DNA of 64,000 bases. It comes from Dromiciops gliroides (taxonomy: Eukaryota > Chordata > Mammalia > Microbiotheria > Microbiotheriidae). Shown piece by piece: positions 24,564 to 36,050 of this stretch (position 1 is its first letter; the number at the start of each line of letters is the position of its first letter). The stretch lies in the NCBI RefSeq assembly GCF_019393635.1, contig NC_057861.1, forward strand, positions 80,173,327 through 80,237,326, written 5' to 3'. Both the position numbers and the translations under genes were made by a program. The notes under the pieces are model-generated. The model saw only the letters and a program-made list of their open reading frames with translations, had not been told where the DNA came from and did no database searches.

Positions 24564-24569
24564 TTTATT
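24564..24569 (-). promoter_or_regulatory. Candidate poly(A) signal of the KRAB-ZNF gene
   Basis: AATAAA on the minus strand about 140 bp past the zinc-finger stop codon. It is the nearest downstream match; use is inferred. Confidence 0.5.
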
Positions 24570-24710
24570 ATAATTCTGCCTGTGGCAGTGGGCTAGATTG
24601 CTGCATAAACTAAATTAGAAAAATTAGCAACTGCCATTAAAAAGTTTATAATCTATTAATGGATTTTAACCTATTAGGAACTCTAGTCAACAGAGTTCTT
24701 TACATTTCCA

Positions 24711-26662
24711 TCACATATACAAATTGACTTGACTGTAATCACACTGATGTTGAATGAGAAATGAATGGCAAATAAAGGTGCTCCCACACGTATTACATTG
24801 ACATGGCTCCTCTCCAGCATGAATTTTCTGATGTTGAATAAGTTTTGATCTCCTATTGAAGGGTTTCCCACACTCATCACAGTCACTTGGCTTCTCTACA
24901 GTATGAATTCTCTGATGTTCACTAAGGCCTGATCTTGTATTGAAAGTTTTCCCACATTCATTACATTCATAAGGTTTTTCTCCAGTGTGAATTCTCTGGT
25001 GTTGGATAAGGGTAGAGCTCCGACTGAAGGCTTGCCCACACTCATGACATTCATATGGCTTCTCTCCAGTATGAATTCTTTGATGTTCATGAAGGACTGA
25101 CCTTCTACTGAAGGCTTTACCACATTCATTACATTCAAATGGTTTCTCTCCAGTATGTACTCTCAGATGTCGAGTAAGGAGTGAATGGCGACTAAAGGCT
25201 TTTCCACATTCACTACATTCAAAAGGTTTTTCTCCACTATGAATTATCCGATGCTGACTATAACCTTTGATGTAACTGAAGGCTTTCCCACATTCATTAC
25301 ATTTAAAAGGTTTCTCACCAGTATGAATCCTGCAATGTTCAATAAGGAGTGAGTTCCTACTGAAGGTTCTCCCACATTCATTACATTTATAGGGTTTCTC
25401 ACCAGTATGTATTCTCTGATGGTGCATAAAACCTGTAAAATGGGTGAAGGATTTTCCACATTCATTACATTTGTAGGTTTTCTCCCCAGTATGAATTTTC
25501 TGATGTCGAGTAAGAGTTGAGGCATAACTGAAGGCCTTTTTACATTCATGACATTCATAAAGTTTTTCTCCACTATGAATTCTCTGATGTTGAATAAAAT
25601 CTGTGAGATGGATAAAACTTTTACCACATTTATCACATGCATAGAATTTCTCTCCTTCATGAATTTTCTGATGTTTCCTAACACCTGAGCTTCTACTAAA
25701 GGTTTTTCCACATTCTTTACATTCGTATGGTTTTTCTCCAGTATGAATTCTTTGATGTGCTATGATATTTGAGGTGCGACTAAAAGATTTTCCACATTCA
25801 TTGCATTCATATGGTTTTTCCCCACTGTGAATTCTCTGATGTTCATGAAGACTTGACCTTGTACTAAAAGCTTTCTCACATACTTTACAATTATAAGGTT
25901 TCTCTCCAGTGTGAATTCTCTGATGTTGAGTAAGGGTAGAGTTTCGACTGAATGATTTACCACACACATTACATTCATAGGGTTTCTCCCCAGAGTGAAT
26001 CCTTTGATGTTCATGAAGGACTGAACGTCTATTGAAAGCCTTCCCACATTGACTACATTCAAATGGTTTCTCTCCAGTATGAGCTCGCTGGTGTCGAATA
26101 AGGACTGAATGTCGACTGAAAGTCTTATTACATTCATTACACTCATAACGTTTCTCTCCAGTGTGAACCCTCTGGTGTTGTATAAAACCTGCCTTATGAG
26201 TGAAGGCTCTCCCACATTCGTCACATTTAAAGTGCTCCTCTGTACTATGAATTTTCTTATGGTGAAGGGGGTTAGAGTGCTGAGCAAAACTTTGGCCATA
26301 TGTATTACTTTTATGGACTCTTTCTTTTGCAGGATCTCTCTGATGTATAATAGGTTTGGGGCTGCAACCAAAGGTTTTGCCAAATTCATTGTATTTATTG
26401 CCTTTCTCCTGTCTAACTGTTTTCTTGTAGAAGACTGTGACATGCTGCGAACCTTTCTGCAAGGAAGTGGACTGAAGACATTTCTCCCCTTTGGTGTTTC
26501 TTCTCTTTCTCTCTAAACAGCTATTGAGCTCATAGGTTTCTCCTAACTCCCTGACCTGGTTAACATCTCTTGGGAGTTCTTTTGATACCTTTCCATGCAA
26601 TTTTACTCCTTTAGGAAGAAGTAGAGTAAAAAAATCCTTATCCTCAGATTTTTTCTTAAAAT
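24711..26662 (-). CDS. KRAB zinc-finger gene, last exon: 17 C2H2 fingers
   Basis: The open frame runs to a stop at 24711-24713. A splice acceptor (TTTGTTTCAG) ends at 26663, so coding begins at 26662 in phase with the KRAB-B exon (D-F-K-K-K-S-E-D). A linker of about 145 residues includes two decayed fingers ([15 protein letters not shown]). Fingers 1-17 follow at 24804-26231, each 28 residues with TGEKP-type linkers and both Cys and His pairs intact; a terminal 18th finger lacks a proper second His. The protein would bind DNA and, through KRAB, recruit TRIM28 repressor complexes in the nucleus. Helix residues -1,2,3,6 run HAGQ, RSVR, RSVE, RSTQ, TSSE, RSNA, RSGK, HTDQ, YSTR, HTGH, RSLE, YKGQ, RSLR, RSVE, RSTQ, TSGE, RSKQ. 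No orthologue name is assigned. Typical KRAB-ZNFs silence transposons or genes; the target here is unknown. Confidence 0.95.
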
Positions 26663-26744
26663 CTGAAACAAACAAACAAAAAACTATCATTATGTAGGTC
26701 ATCATAGCATGTAGACATAACCACACAGAGAAATACCCAGGAAT

Positions 26745-26930
26745 GGTACACTGGAAATAGCACCAGATTTGGAATCTAGGACTCTAGGTTCAAGTATTAG
26801 TGAGGCTGCTTATAGCCTGTGTAACACCAGGTAAACCCTTAACCAGTTTGGTAACATTTTCTTCTCTGTAAAATTAGGGGTTGTACCAGATGGTCTTTAA
26901 GATTCCTATCAGTTCTAAATCCTATGAACT
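26745..26930 (+). mobile_element. MIR/Mon1-type SINE in ZNF intron
   Basis: Diverged body with 'ccagatttggaatctaggac' and a 'ttctctgtaaaattagggg' tail. Confidence 0.6.
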
Positions 26931-27289
26931 TAAGGTTTTTAAAATCTGGACTTTAAAAAAAAAATCAAAGACTTAAAAACTCACACTCAAAAATACAAGT
27001 TCAGCCAGTTTAAAGGTAAAAACCTAGTAAGATATGATCCACAGGGTGTCTTCCTTACCCTCTTTCCCATGAAATCATGGCTCTTGAATAGATAGAAATC
27101 TTCTCTATGAAAAGAAACAAAATAAAGAATCTGGAATGAAAGATAAATGAATTAACAGTCAAGAAAGCTATAAATGGGAAGGTTGTGAATGGTAAATAGA
27201 GATATTTTGGAAAACCAAGCAGGAATAGCAAAAGAAATAAGTATATGCAAAGTCAAAAGAATGGGCAAGAGAAAAAAATGAGATTCTAC

Positions 27290-27530
27290 TTACAGTATCT
27301 TCTACCATGACGGTGCCTAAAGGTTTACAAAGTGCATTAAGTATGTTATCTCATTGATAGTCACATCAATCCTGTGCGATAGGTAATACTAGTATTATTT
27401 CCATTTTACAAATGAGGGAACTGAGGTTCAGAGAAGTAAAATGACTTAACTATAGTCACAAAGACAGTAAGTGTCTGAGGCAGCATTCAAATCCAGGCCT
27501 TCTTGACTCTAAGCCCATTGCTTTTTCCAT
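27290..27530 (-). mobile_element. MIR-type SINE, antisense
   Basis: 'ccattttacaaatgagggaa' and 'ctgaggttcagagaag' followed by the antisense core and head remnants. Confidence 0.75.
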
Positions 27531-27603
27531 TGAATATGGTTTAACTAATGGAAATGACAGTGAAGAAGAGATATTACTGTGTCTCAAATAAAGAAGAGTA
27601 TAC

Positions 27604-28085
27604 CTCTCCCAGGCAATAAACATTTATTAAGTGCCAACTATGTGCTAGGCACTGCGTTAAGCACTAGGGATACAAAAAGAGGCAAAAGACAGTTCCTGTC
27701 TTCAAGGATCTTACAATCTAATATGGGAAGCTACACGACAACAAACACATACAAACCAACAACACAGTGAATAAATAAGAAATGATTAATAGAGGGAAGG
27801 TACTGAATTAAGAGAGGTGGGGGAAGGTGTCCTACAGAAGGTAGAAATTTAGTTGGGACTTAAAGGAAGCTAGGGAAGAAAGTAGTGGGAATGGAAGAGG
27901 GTCCAGGCATGGGGAAGAGCCAGAGAGAATGCCCAGAGCCAAGAGATTAGTGACATGCTTATGGAACATCCAGGAGGCCAAGAGTATGTATTGAGGAGTG
28001 GGAAGGGGATGGGGATAGAAGATTAGAAAGGGGGGAAGGGACAAAGTTCTGAAGGGCTTTGAATGCCATAAGAAAAAAACTCACT
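27604..28085 (-). mobile_element. L2/L3-type LINE 3' part, antisense
   Basis: Opens with 'taaacatttattaagtgcca' and 'gtgctaggcactgcgttaag', the antisense L2/L3 end, and continues into 'ggcatggggaagagccagag' and 'gaagggctttgaatgccata'. The same ordered phrases occur at 32.3, 34.2 and 53.9 kb. Confidence 0.7.
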
Positions 28086-28519
28086 AGCTTATGATAGGTT
28101 AGGTTAGAAAAGGTCTAAAAGCTCCTTGTAGTCTTTGATCTTGACTTGTTAGAGCTCACAGCTGAGTTACCAAGGACAGGGATCTACTAATAAAGACTAT
28201 TGCTATATGTTGCTATGCCTTAGGATGGAATTTGCTGTATTCCTATTACTTTCTTGGGTAGAGAAATATTGAATTAAGTCTGGGATGAATGCACTGTAGG
28301 TCTTTATAAAAAGTAAACTGTAGGCCAAAGTATTGGGGCTTGTATCTGCAAAAGTAAATTTCCCACTACCCAATTCAGCTCTCTGACCTTGAAACAACCT
28401 ATTTACAAAAAGCAAGAACTTCTTCAGCACCACCTATACTAACAAAAAAATCCAGGCTTCAACTGAGAAACTTAGCCCTCTTTTTCTATAAGAAATGAAT
28501 TTATTTTCCAGACTGTTAA

Positions 28520-28705
28520 ATCTGATTGGAGACAGAGTACTTGGAGTCACAAAGACCTGAATTCAAATTGCATCTCAGATACTTATTAGAAATGTTACTA
28601 CAGACAAGACATAATCTCCCTGTGCCTCAGTTTCCTCACTTTAAAATGTTGGGGGTAGATTCAATGCTGTTTAAGGTCTCTTTCAGCTCTAAATCCTATG
28701 AAAGA
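28520..28705 (+). mobile_element. MIR/Mon1-type SINE
   Basis: 'ggagtcacaaagacctgaat', 'tgtgcctcagtttcctcact' and the MIR order of blocks. Confidence 0.7.
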
Positions 28706-28749
28706 CAGGGAGGAAGATAAAATGGGTGTCTTGAGAACAATCCAAGCTT

Positions 28750-28960
28750 CAGATTCATAGAATCATAGAATTAGAAAGAATCTCAGAAAAGTAATCTAGT
28801 CCAACCCATATCTGAATAGGAATCATCTTTACAACTGTAATGAGGTTCATATATTGATTGAAATTCTTAAGTAATATGGAACCTACTATCTTCTTAGGCA
28901 GCTTATTCTACTTTTGGACAGTTCTGATTTGGTTATGAAGTTTTCTTTACATTAAATCAA
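28750..28960 (-). mobile_element. CR1-clade LINE 3' end, antisense
   Basis: 'atcatagaattagaaagaat', 'tagtccaacccatatctgaa' and 'ttctacttttggacagttct' in the antisense CR1 order. Confidence 0.65.
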
Positions 28961-28974
28961 CATAAAGAACCCGA

Positions 28975-29370
28975 TGTATTTGTGTAAGAATCATTACTCC
29001 CTTTGTAAATTCCAAGCTCCCTGAGGGCAAGACTTTCATTTTTGTCTATGTAGCCAAAGTATTTAGCCTAGTATCTTTCATATAACAGTATTTAAAGTGT
29101 GTTCAATCTTGAAATGGTAACGTGATAGTTGTACTCAAACCTCAGTATGACACTCTTTTTGGCATGATTAAAAATTTATCTAAGTGTTGGCAGCATTGTA
29201 ATAGGAAGCTTGAATGATTTTAGGATAGAGAAAATGTATGTGACCAATGCCTGATAGCTGAACCCTCCTATGTGTGTTAACTCTTCTTATTAGAATATGA
29301 GCTCCTTGATGTCAGAAACTATTTTGCTATTCTATCTGTGCTATTCTATAGCCCATATTAAGCTCTTAAC
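28975..29370 (+). mobile_element. Two L2/L3 LINE tail fragments
   Basis: Sense tails at about 28997-29110 ('tccaagctccctgagggcaa') and 29290-29360 ('agaatatgagctccttgatg'). Confidence 0.55.
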
Positions 29371-29800
29371 AAATTTTTCTTTCCTTCTTTCCTTCCTTCT
29401 TTCTATCCTTCCCTTTCCCTGTCTTCTTCTTTGTCTCATTCATTCATACAGCATCCCTCTTGCCTCTAATAAATTCTAACCTTTTAATAAATATGACGTT
29501 TCTATAACAGTACCTGTGCAATTAACCTACTTAAGTAGAAACAAAGTAGAAAATCTATAATAATATACAGTTAAAAAATTAATAGATAAAAGAACCATTA
29601 ATAGGTGGCTTATTCACACATGATTGTCAGTGACAAAGATATGGAGGTTTTTTTTTAAGCCAGAAAAGAATAGAAAAAGGAGCAAATTTAGATAAGGTCA
29701 TAAAGATGTTCAATACCAGAGAAGAATGAGAACAATGAATATTTTGTTTGACAACAGAGGATTGAACAGGGAAAAACTTGCTCCCCTATAATGCATTTTT

Positions 29801-29940
29801 TTTTGGTGAGGCAATTGGGGTTAAGTGACTTGCTCAGGGTCACACAGTTAGTAAGTGTCAAGTGTCTGAGGCTGGATTTGAACTCAGGTACTCCTGAATC
29901 CAGGGCTGGTGCTTTATCCACTGCACCACCTAGCTGCTCC
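29801..29940 (-). mobile_element. tRNA-head/MIR-core marsupial SINE
   Basis: Minus-strand copy. Exact 14-bp duplication tataatgcattttt at 29787-29800 and 29941-29954. Confidence 0.96.
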
Positions 29941-29995
29941 TATAATGCATTTTTAATACAATAACATGTGCTATAATTATAATTATCTGATTATA

Positions 29996-30120
29996 TGTAT
30001 CATATCTTTCACCATACTATAAATTCCAAAAAGGCAGGGATAGGTTTTTAGCTAAATTTTGTATCTCTCCCAGGGTCTAGCACAGCAGGTATTTAATAAA
30101 TGTTTCTGGATGAATGGGTG
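29996..30120 (+). mobile_element. L2 LINE tail
   Basis: 'tctcccagggtctagcacag' and 'aataaatgtttctggatgaa' mark an L2-type 3' end. Confidence 0.6.
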
Positions 30121-30280
30121 AATACAATACAGAAATGGAGATGAAAGGTCTTCATTAAAGATGCCCAAAACTCAATGGTTTAGGGGCAAAGTGGTATTAG
30201 AGCTAGGACCCACTTTGGCAAAAGAACTTGCAAAAGGGTCATCCCTTCTCTCTAGGAGAACCTTGTTACTAGTATCTCAG

Positions 30281-30445
30281 GGGGGGCAGCTAGGTGGCGC
30301 AGTGGATAAAGTACCAGCCCTGAATTCAGGAGGACCTGAGTTCAAATCAAGTCTCAGACACTTGACATTTACTAGCTGTGTGACCCTGGGCAAGTCACTT
30401 AACCCTCATTGCCCTGGGGAAAAAAGAGAGAGAGAGAGAAAGCGC
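30281..30445 (+). mobile_element. tRNA-head/MIR-core marsupial SINE
   Basis: Plus-strand copy with an AGAG-rich tail. Short duplication atctcag at 30274-30280 and 30446-30452. Confidence 0.92.
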
Positions 30446-30841
30446 ATCTCAGAAGAAATCAATAGTACTCTTTATATAGAGTAAGACTGAAGTGTTCTGG
30501 ACCCTAGACTGCCTTTCATTTGTAGATGAAGAGAGGTGGCTGAAGATGCTATAAACCAGTTTCCCCTACCCTTAACACTCCTACAGAAAAGACAGACTCT
30601 AAGAAGGTAAATGGGATAGAAAAACTTGGGAGGAGAGTTGGAAAAAATTATTATGGTTGAGAAAATGCAATAAACATAGAAGGGGAAAGGAAGGACACTT
30701 TAAGGCAACTTGGCATTCAGAGGAAAAAGTGAGATGCCATAGGGAAAATTCTCCTCTGATATTTCAAACTGTACATCATAAAGTTGTTATGGTTTTTTTT
30801 TCTTTCTCTGTCTCCAATGGGACAGGTTCTTATTTACTTAC

Positions 30842-30955
30842 CTCTAGAAGAATCTCTAAAGATCTCCTTTTCTTCAATTTCAATATCATTCAGCACCCAT
30901 GACTCTCTTCCCAGCTCAAGCTGAGAGATGACATCAGGTTTGGAGACTGGTAATC
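30842..30955 (-). CDS. KRAB zinc-finger gene, KRAB-B exon
   Basis: A 114-bp exon between an acceptor CAG ending at 30956 and a donor GTAAGT at 30841-30836. Read after the final base of the A exon it gives GLPVSKPDVISQLELG, then ESWVLNDIEIEEKEIFRDSSR, which is a standard KRAB-B box. It ends in phase 1, joining the zinc-finger exon without a frame change. Confidence 0.95.
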
Positions 30956-31014
30956 CTGAATATGGAGAAGGAAATGGAATATGAACATTTGTGCTACAAA
31001 TCATAAGAGTCTCA

Positions 31015-31341
<327 letters not shown>

Positions 31342-31404
31342 TCAGAGATGAGTTCAAAATAGAAGTTCACACTATATAGGGTATTTCCTATGCAGAAGAG
31401 GTAT

Positions 31405-31515
31405 GCGTATGTGTGTGTGATTGTATGTATGTATGTATATAAACTAAGCTACATGTATATAAACTATATGTAAACACATATATAATCTACACATATATAA
31501 ACTAAGGACAACATG
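31405..31515. repeat. GTAT/TATA-rich microsatellite
   Basis: Interrupted TG, GTAT and ATATA units just upstream (gene sense) of the KRAB-A exon. Confidence 0.8.
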
Positions 31516-31621
31516 TAGCTTAAAATATATTTGGCAACTACTGAGAAAACATGAAAATGAAAGATGGATTATCATATATGGTGTGATGTGTAATTTAAGA
31601 TTCTAAATGTGGATTCTAATC

Positions 31622-32041
31622 TGTTCCCCCAGTTTTGGGGGAAACTGACTAAAATCACTGATAAAACGAGCTTAGGTTTTTAAGGGTTTATTGAAAAATA
31701 GAAAGAAAAAGATTGAGAACAGAATTCCAACAGCCTGGCATTCCTATCTTTCCTCAAATTTCCTGTGAAGTCCTCTGCTGCCACCACCACCATCAAGTCA
31801 GGAACCCAAAAAGAGCCAGAGCTCCCCGCGCAGGCTCCCTTTCCTCCTTCCTGTCTCCTCCCAGACCATAGGAGGCTCCTCAAGTTGACTGGCTACTCAA
31901 GTAGCCTTGATAGACAGCACCCATGAGCAAACGTCATTTCCTGATGCCAAGGAAAAGCCACAATGCCTCTGAGGCATTTTCCTCATGGCGGAGCTTTCCC
32001 ACAGCAAGTCTCCAGTAGGCGGCATCATTCCAATCATTACA
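31622..32041 (-). mobile_element. Solo-LTR-like retroviral fossil in intron, sense to the ZNF gene
   Basis: About 420 bp that reads on the minus strand from TGTAATGATTGG to ACTGGGGGAACA, with AATAAA at 31692-31687 followed by a U5-like end. I recognise it as an endogenous-retrovirus LTR by layout; class uncertain. No flanking duplication was clear and no internal retroviral sequence adjoins it. It lies about 0.3 kb upstream of the KRAB-A exon in the same orientation. Confidence 0.6.
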
Positions 32042-32284
32042 GTGAACACATAGTAATGTGTTAACATTAATTTATCAATGAAGATTTTTTTATTTCCACC
32101 AATCTCAGTATAAGCAATTTGGTCTCTGATGACCTTGCGTGATAAGGACCAAGGATGTGGAGATGTGGAGACAGGTGTTATCTTGGGTAAAACAGCTACT
32201 TGGGCTCCATATATATATAACAGTGATACTAGTGATCTGCTACTAGTAGAGAAACTAAGATACCAAGCAGGATACTTAAAGCTA

Positions 32285-32640
32285 AAATCCTATGAATCAA
32301 GTAACTAGCATTTATTAAGTGCATTCTACATGCCAGGCATGGTGCTAGATGCTAGGGATATAAAGCAAGAAGTGAAACAGTTTCTGCCCTTGAAGAGGCT
32401 TCATTTTATCTGGGGGGAAAAGCAAATACATAAATAAGTATATGCAATATAAAAACAGGTAATGTTTTTGATGGAAGCTAGTATCAGTGATTTTAGTCAG
32501 ATCAGGAAAGGTCTCATGTGAAAAATGGAGCTTGAATTGAGCTTTTTTTTTTAAAACTGAGATTTGAAACAGGAGTCTAAGAAGAAGTAAGGAGGGAGTG
32601 TATTCCAGCCACTGAAGACAGCCTATCACCTGCTGAGGCA
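32285..32640 (-). mobile_element. L2/L3-type LINE 3' part, antisense
   Basis: 'agcatttattaagtgcattc' and 'tgccaggcatggtgctagat' at its start, then the phrases shared with 27.6 and 34.2 kb. Confidence 0.7.
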
Positions 32641-33960
32641 GTTTTTATATAGGTCTAGTTATTAGGAAATTTTGTCTTATATCAAGCACAATTCTAGCTT
32701 TTTGTAGCTTCTTTCCATTGTTTCTAGTTCTGCCCTCTTATGTAGCAGAAAAAATCCAATTTTTCTTTTACATTGCAGTCTTTCAAGTATTTGATGGTAG
32801 CTATCATGTCCCCAAGAATTCTCCCGGTTGAATATCCATGGTTCCTTTAAGAGAACCTTGGGACCTTTGAATGCTCTCTAGTTTATCAATGTTTGTCCTA
32901 AAATGTGACACCCAAATCTGAGCACAGTATTGCAACTATAGTTTGACTACAGAAGAGTACAATGGGATGATCAGCTCTTATTCTGCCTCCCAAGATCACA
33001 TTAACTTTTTTGGCTGTCACAGCACTGTTGTTTCAGGCTGAATTTACATACAATAAAACCTCTAAACCCTTTTCAGGCAAAATGCAACCTAATAATGTTC
33101 TCTGCCATCTTGTACTTGAAACAACGTGTTTTATTTTTAGGTTTGGTCTGATATTCTAGCTCATCAAGATTTTTTGGAATCTTCTGTCACCTAATATGAT
33201 AGCTATCTCATCACCTGCAAATTTTATAAGCATCCCATCTTTGCTTTTATCCAAGTAATTGATAAAACTGTTTAGGAGCACAGAGTCAAGCACAGATCCC
33301 TGGGACACTCTACTAGTGACTTCCATCCACACTGCAACTGATCCATCATTAACTATTTGGGTTCTATCATTCAGCTTCTTTTAAAAACTACCTAGGGGGC
33401 AGTTAGGTGGCGCAGTGGATAAAGCAGCTGCCCTGGATTCAGGAGAACCTGAGTTCAAATCTGGCCTCAAACACTTGACACTTACTAGCTGTGTGACCCT
33501 GGTCAAGTCACTTAACCCTCATTGCCCTACCAAAACAAAACAAAACAAAAAAATTAAAATGAAAAAAAAAAACTACCTAGCTCTATCTGTCTCTCTACTT
33601 TGCCCATAAGGTAACTATGAGAGTCTCTGTCAAATAATTTGCTAAGATCTACATAAAATGTATCTATAAGATTCCTCTAATCAGTTTTGTAACGCTGTCA
33701 CAAAAGTAAATGAAGGTAATGTGGTATGATTTTTTCTTTATGAAGCTGCACTAGTTCTATATTCAGTTTTGAATATGGAGACTGAAAGAGGGGCATTGTT
33801 AGCTGTTGCCATGTCCACTTCTCTCTCAGGTACTCAAGGCAATGTACAGCTACTTTTTGTTTCATTAGACAAGATTCGGATTGATGTCTCAAATCACAAA
33901 CATCACTGGTAGCTCTTCATAGCTTCTTAAGAAAAAGTTCTCTGTAGTGTCAGGATGGCT
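32640..33960 (-). mobile_element. CR1-clade LINE, antisense, long copy
   Basis: Ordered antisense CR1 phrases ('ttcaagtatttgatggtagc', 'ctctagtttatcaatgtttg', 'cacagcactgttgtttcagg', 'agcacagagtcaagcacaga', 'cctgggacactctactagtg'). A SINE splits it at 33396-33567. One of the better preserved CR1 copies here. Confidence 0.75.
33396..33567 (+). mobile_element. tRNA-head/MIR-core marsupial SINE
   Basis: Exact 13-bp duplication aaaaactacctag at 33383-33395 and 33568-33580, splitting the CR1 copy. Confidence 0.97.
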
Positions 33961-33979
33961 CATGGAAAACCACTTCATC

Positions 33980-34105
33980 TTCCTGTGGAATATAAATTCC
34001 TTGAAAGGAAGGGCAGGATCCCTTTTGTATTTGGATCCCTAGCATATAACAGAATGCTAAAAAGCACATGGTGAGCACCTAATAAATGCTTGGGACTAAT
34101 ACACC
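33980..34105 (+). mobile_element. L2/L3 LINE tail
   Basis: 'tataaattccttgaaaggaa' and 'gcacctaataaatgcttggg'. Confidence 0.6.
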
Positions 34106-34164
34106 ACTTCCTTGTCTAGATTTTCATTTACTATTCCTTTAATAGTACATTTGAAAATGTTACC

Positions 34165-34635
34165 TGAAACTCACATTAGTTCAATTCAACAAATATTTAT
34201 TCAGCACATACAAGGTATTAAAACTCTCTGGCTTAGAGTCTTTCAATACCACACTTTTCTCTTTTATTAAATAGGGACATATTAAATTAAATTCAACAAC
34301 CACTTATTCATTAAATATATGCCAGGCCCTATGCTCAGTGCTAGGAATACAAAGACAAAAATTAAAACAATCCCTGCCTTCAAGAAACTCACCTTTTATT
34401 GGAGGGATACATCATATATACAGAGAAGTCAAAACAAAAGAAATATAAAATTCTTTTGGAGGGTGAAAGCACTAACAGCTGGAAAGATAAGAAAAGGCTC
34501 TAGGTAGGAGTTGGCCCTTTGAAGTGAGGCTAGAATGGAGCTAATGATTCCAAGAGACAGAAGTGAGAAGGAAGAGCCTTCCTGGGCTTGAAGAAGAACC
34601 TGCACAAAGGTATGAAGGTTAGGCAGAATGGCATG
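34165..34635 (-). mobile_element. L2/L3-type LINE 3' part, antisense
   Basis: 'acaaatatttattcagcaca' is followed by a second 'aaccacttattcattaaata' start, so two antisense tails overlap or are nested here. Confidence 0.6.
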
Positions 34636-34694
34636 GAAGGAAGGAAGGAAGGAAGGAAGGAAGGAAGGAAGGAAGGAAGGAAGGAAGGAAGGAA
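34636..34694. repeat. (GGAA)n microsatellite
   Basis: About 15 perfect GGAA units. Open frames of GRKE repeats through it are artefacts. Confidence 0.97.
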
Positions 34695-34955
34695 ACATGC
34701 ATTTATTAATCACCTACTATGTGCCAGGCACTTTGCGAAGCACTTTACAAATATTATTTTATTTGAGTCACACAGTTACTCGGGGCTGGGGGGGGGTAGG
34801 TGCTGTTATTATTCCCATTTTACAGTTGAGGAAAAGGAGGTTAAGTGATTTGCTGAGGTCACACAATTAGTCAGTGTTTGAGACCAGATTTGAACTCAGA
34901 TTTCCCCAACTCTTGGCTCAGTGCTTTATCCACTTCACCACCTAGCTGTCTATGT
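34695..34955 (-). mobile_element. MIR/Mon1-type SINE, antisense
   Basis: Full antisense order from 'gcatttattaatcacctact' through 'ccattttacagttgaggaaa' to the head 'tttatccacttcaccaccta'. Confidence 0.85.
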
Positions 34956-34999
34956 AGCAGCAAGTACAGAAGGGCAATTAGGCTGGAATGAGCTTTATG

Positions 35000-35500
35000 C
35001 AGATGAGTAATGGGAAATTAGAGTTAGTTTGGAAATGCAGGCTGAAGCCATATTGTAAAAGGTTTTAGGAATGGTGGTAGGTTCATCATCATATTACTTT
35101 GTAAATACCAAACAAGTGTTTCTTATTTGTCCTAGAGGCAATAGGAAGCCATCCAAGATTCTTCTTTCTTTCTTTCTTAATTCATTTATTTATTTTTTGT
35201 GGGGCAATGAGGGTTAAGTGACTTGCCCAGGGTCACATAGCTAGTAAGTGCCAAATGTCTGAGGCTGGATTTGAACTCAGGTCCTCCTGAATCCAGGGCT
35301 GGTGCTTTATCTACCCCCATCCAAGATTCTTGAGCTGAGTAATTACATTTTCAGGCCTTTGCTTTAGGAATATCTATTTGGCCACTCTGTGGAGGCCTGG
35401 AAAAGGGAAAGTTTAAAACCACAGAAACAAATTAGAAGACTGTGGCAGTAGTCCAGGCAAAAGGTGATGAGAGCCTAAACTAGGATGGTAGTCATGTGAG
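35000..35500 (-). mobile_element. L2/L3-type LINE, antisense, split by SINE
   Basis: 'gcaataggaagccatccaag', 'gcagtagtccaggcaaaagg' and 'tgatgagagcctaaactagg' occur in the order of the antisense family; the SINE at 35164-35316 interrupts it. Confidence 0.6.
35164..35316 (-). mobile_element. tRNA-head/MIR-core marsupial SINE, head missing
   Basis: Exact 15-bp duplication ccatccaagattctt at 35149-35163 and 35317-35331. The copy stops at 'gctttatctaccc', so it is 5'-truncated at insertion by about 20 bp. Confidence 0.95.
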
Positions 35501-35519
35501 TGGAAAAAAGGAAACATGC

Positions 35520-36050
35520 CTTTCTCCAATCTTGTGGCACCACTCCCATTTTCCACAGTTACTGATGTAGCTCAGCAACCACATGAACCATAAATTACAT
35601 GAATGTGATGTAGTTTGTCTGGGCCTACTGACAGACTAGGTAGCTAGGTGCTCCCTTGTTACCTCCTCACTTGTTTTGGGTATTAACTCCATCTTATCCT
35701 TTTTTTGTTCTGCCCTTTCCAGTAAAAAAGAAAACACATGCAAAATGAGAGCTGAATAGTCCTATCTTTTCTATGTTGTTTTGTTTCATCAGCCCATCTA
35801 CTCGTACCTAGCAGAGGTTTTGTTCCTTATTTGATTCTCCTGAATGTCATTTGCAAAAGGAGTCTTTTTCCCTTTTCATATCTTCATCAAGGATGATCTC
35901 AATACATGTGTAGACTGTTTTTATAAAGATTTTGTGGTAAGGTAAACCAGGCATATTTTATCAGTTGCCTTGTTTCAGTTGTGATGTCTGATTTTTCTCT
36001 ATGCATTGATATCCTTTCCTTTTCAGATATCTTGAGAATTAATCTCTTGG
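35520..36050 (-). mobile_element. CR1-clade LINE, distal antisense part
   Basis: 'caatcttgtggcaccactcc', 'tagtttgtctgggcctactg', and 'tgttctgccctttccagtaa' match the antisense CR1 region lying beyond the part seen at 32.6-33.9 kb. Confidence 0.55.

Noticed and set aside
24896-26516. Other-frame open frames across the zinc-finger exon (24896-25138, 25244-25711, 25760-26443, 26109-26516)
   Set aside because: Shadows of the 84-bp finger periodicity; the true frame carries the Cys and His residues.
34588-34870. GRKE-repeat proteins
   Set aside because: Translation of the (GGAA)n microsatellite.
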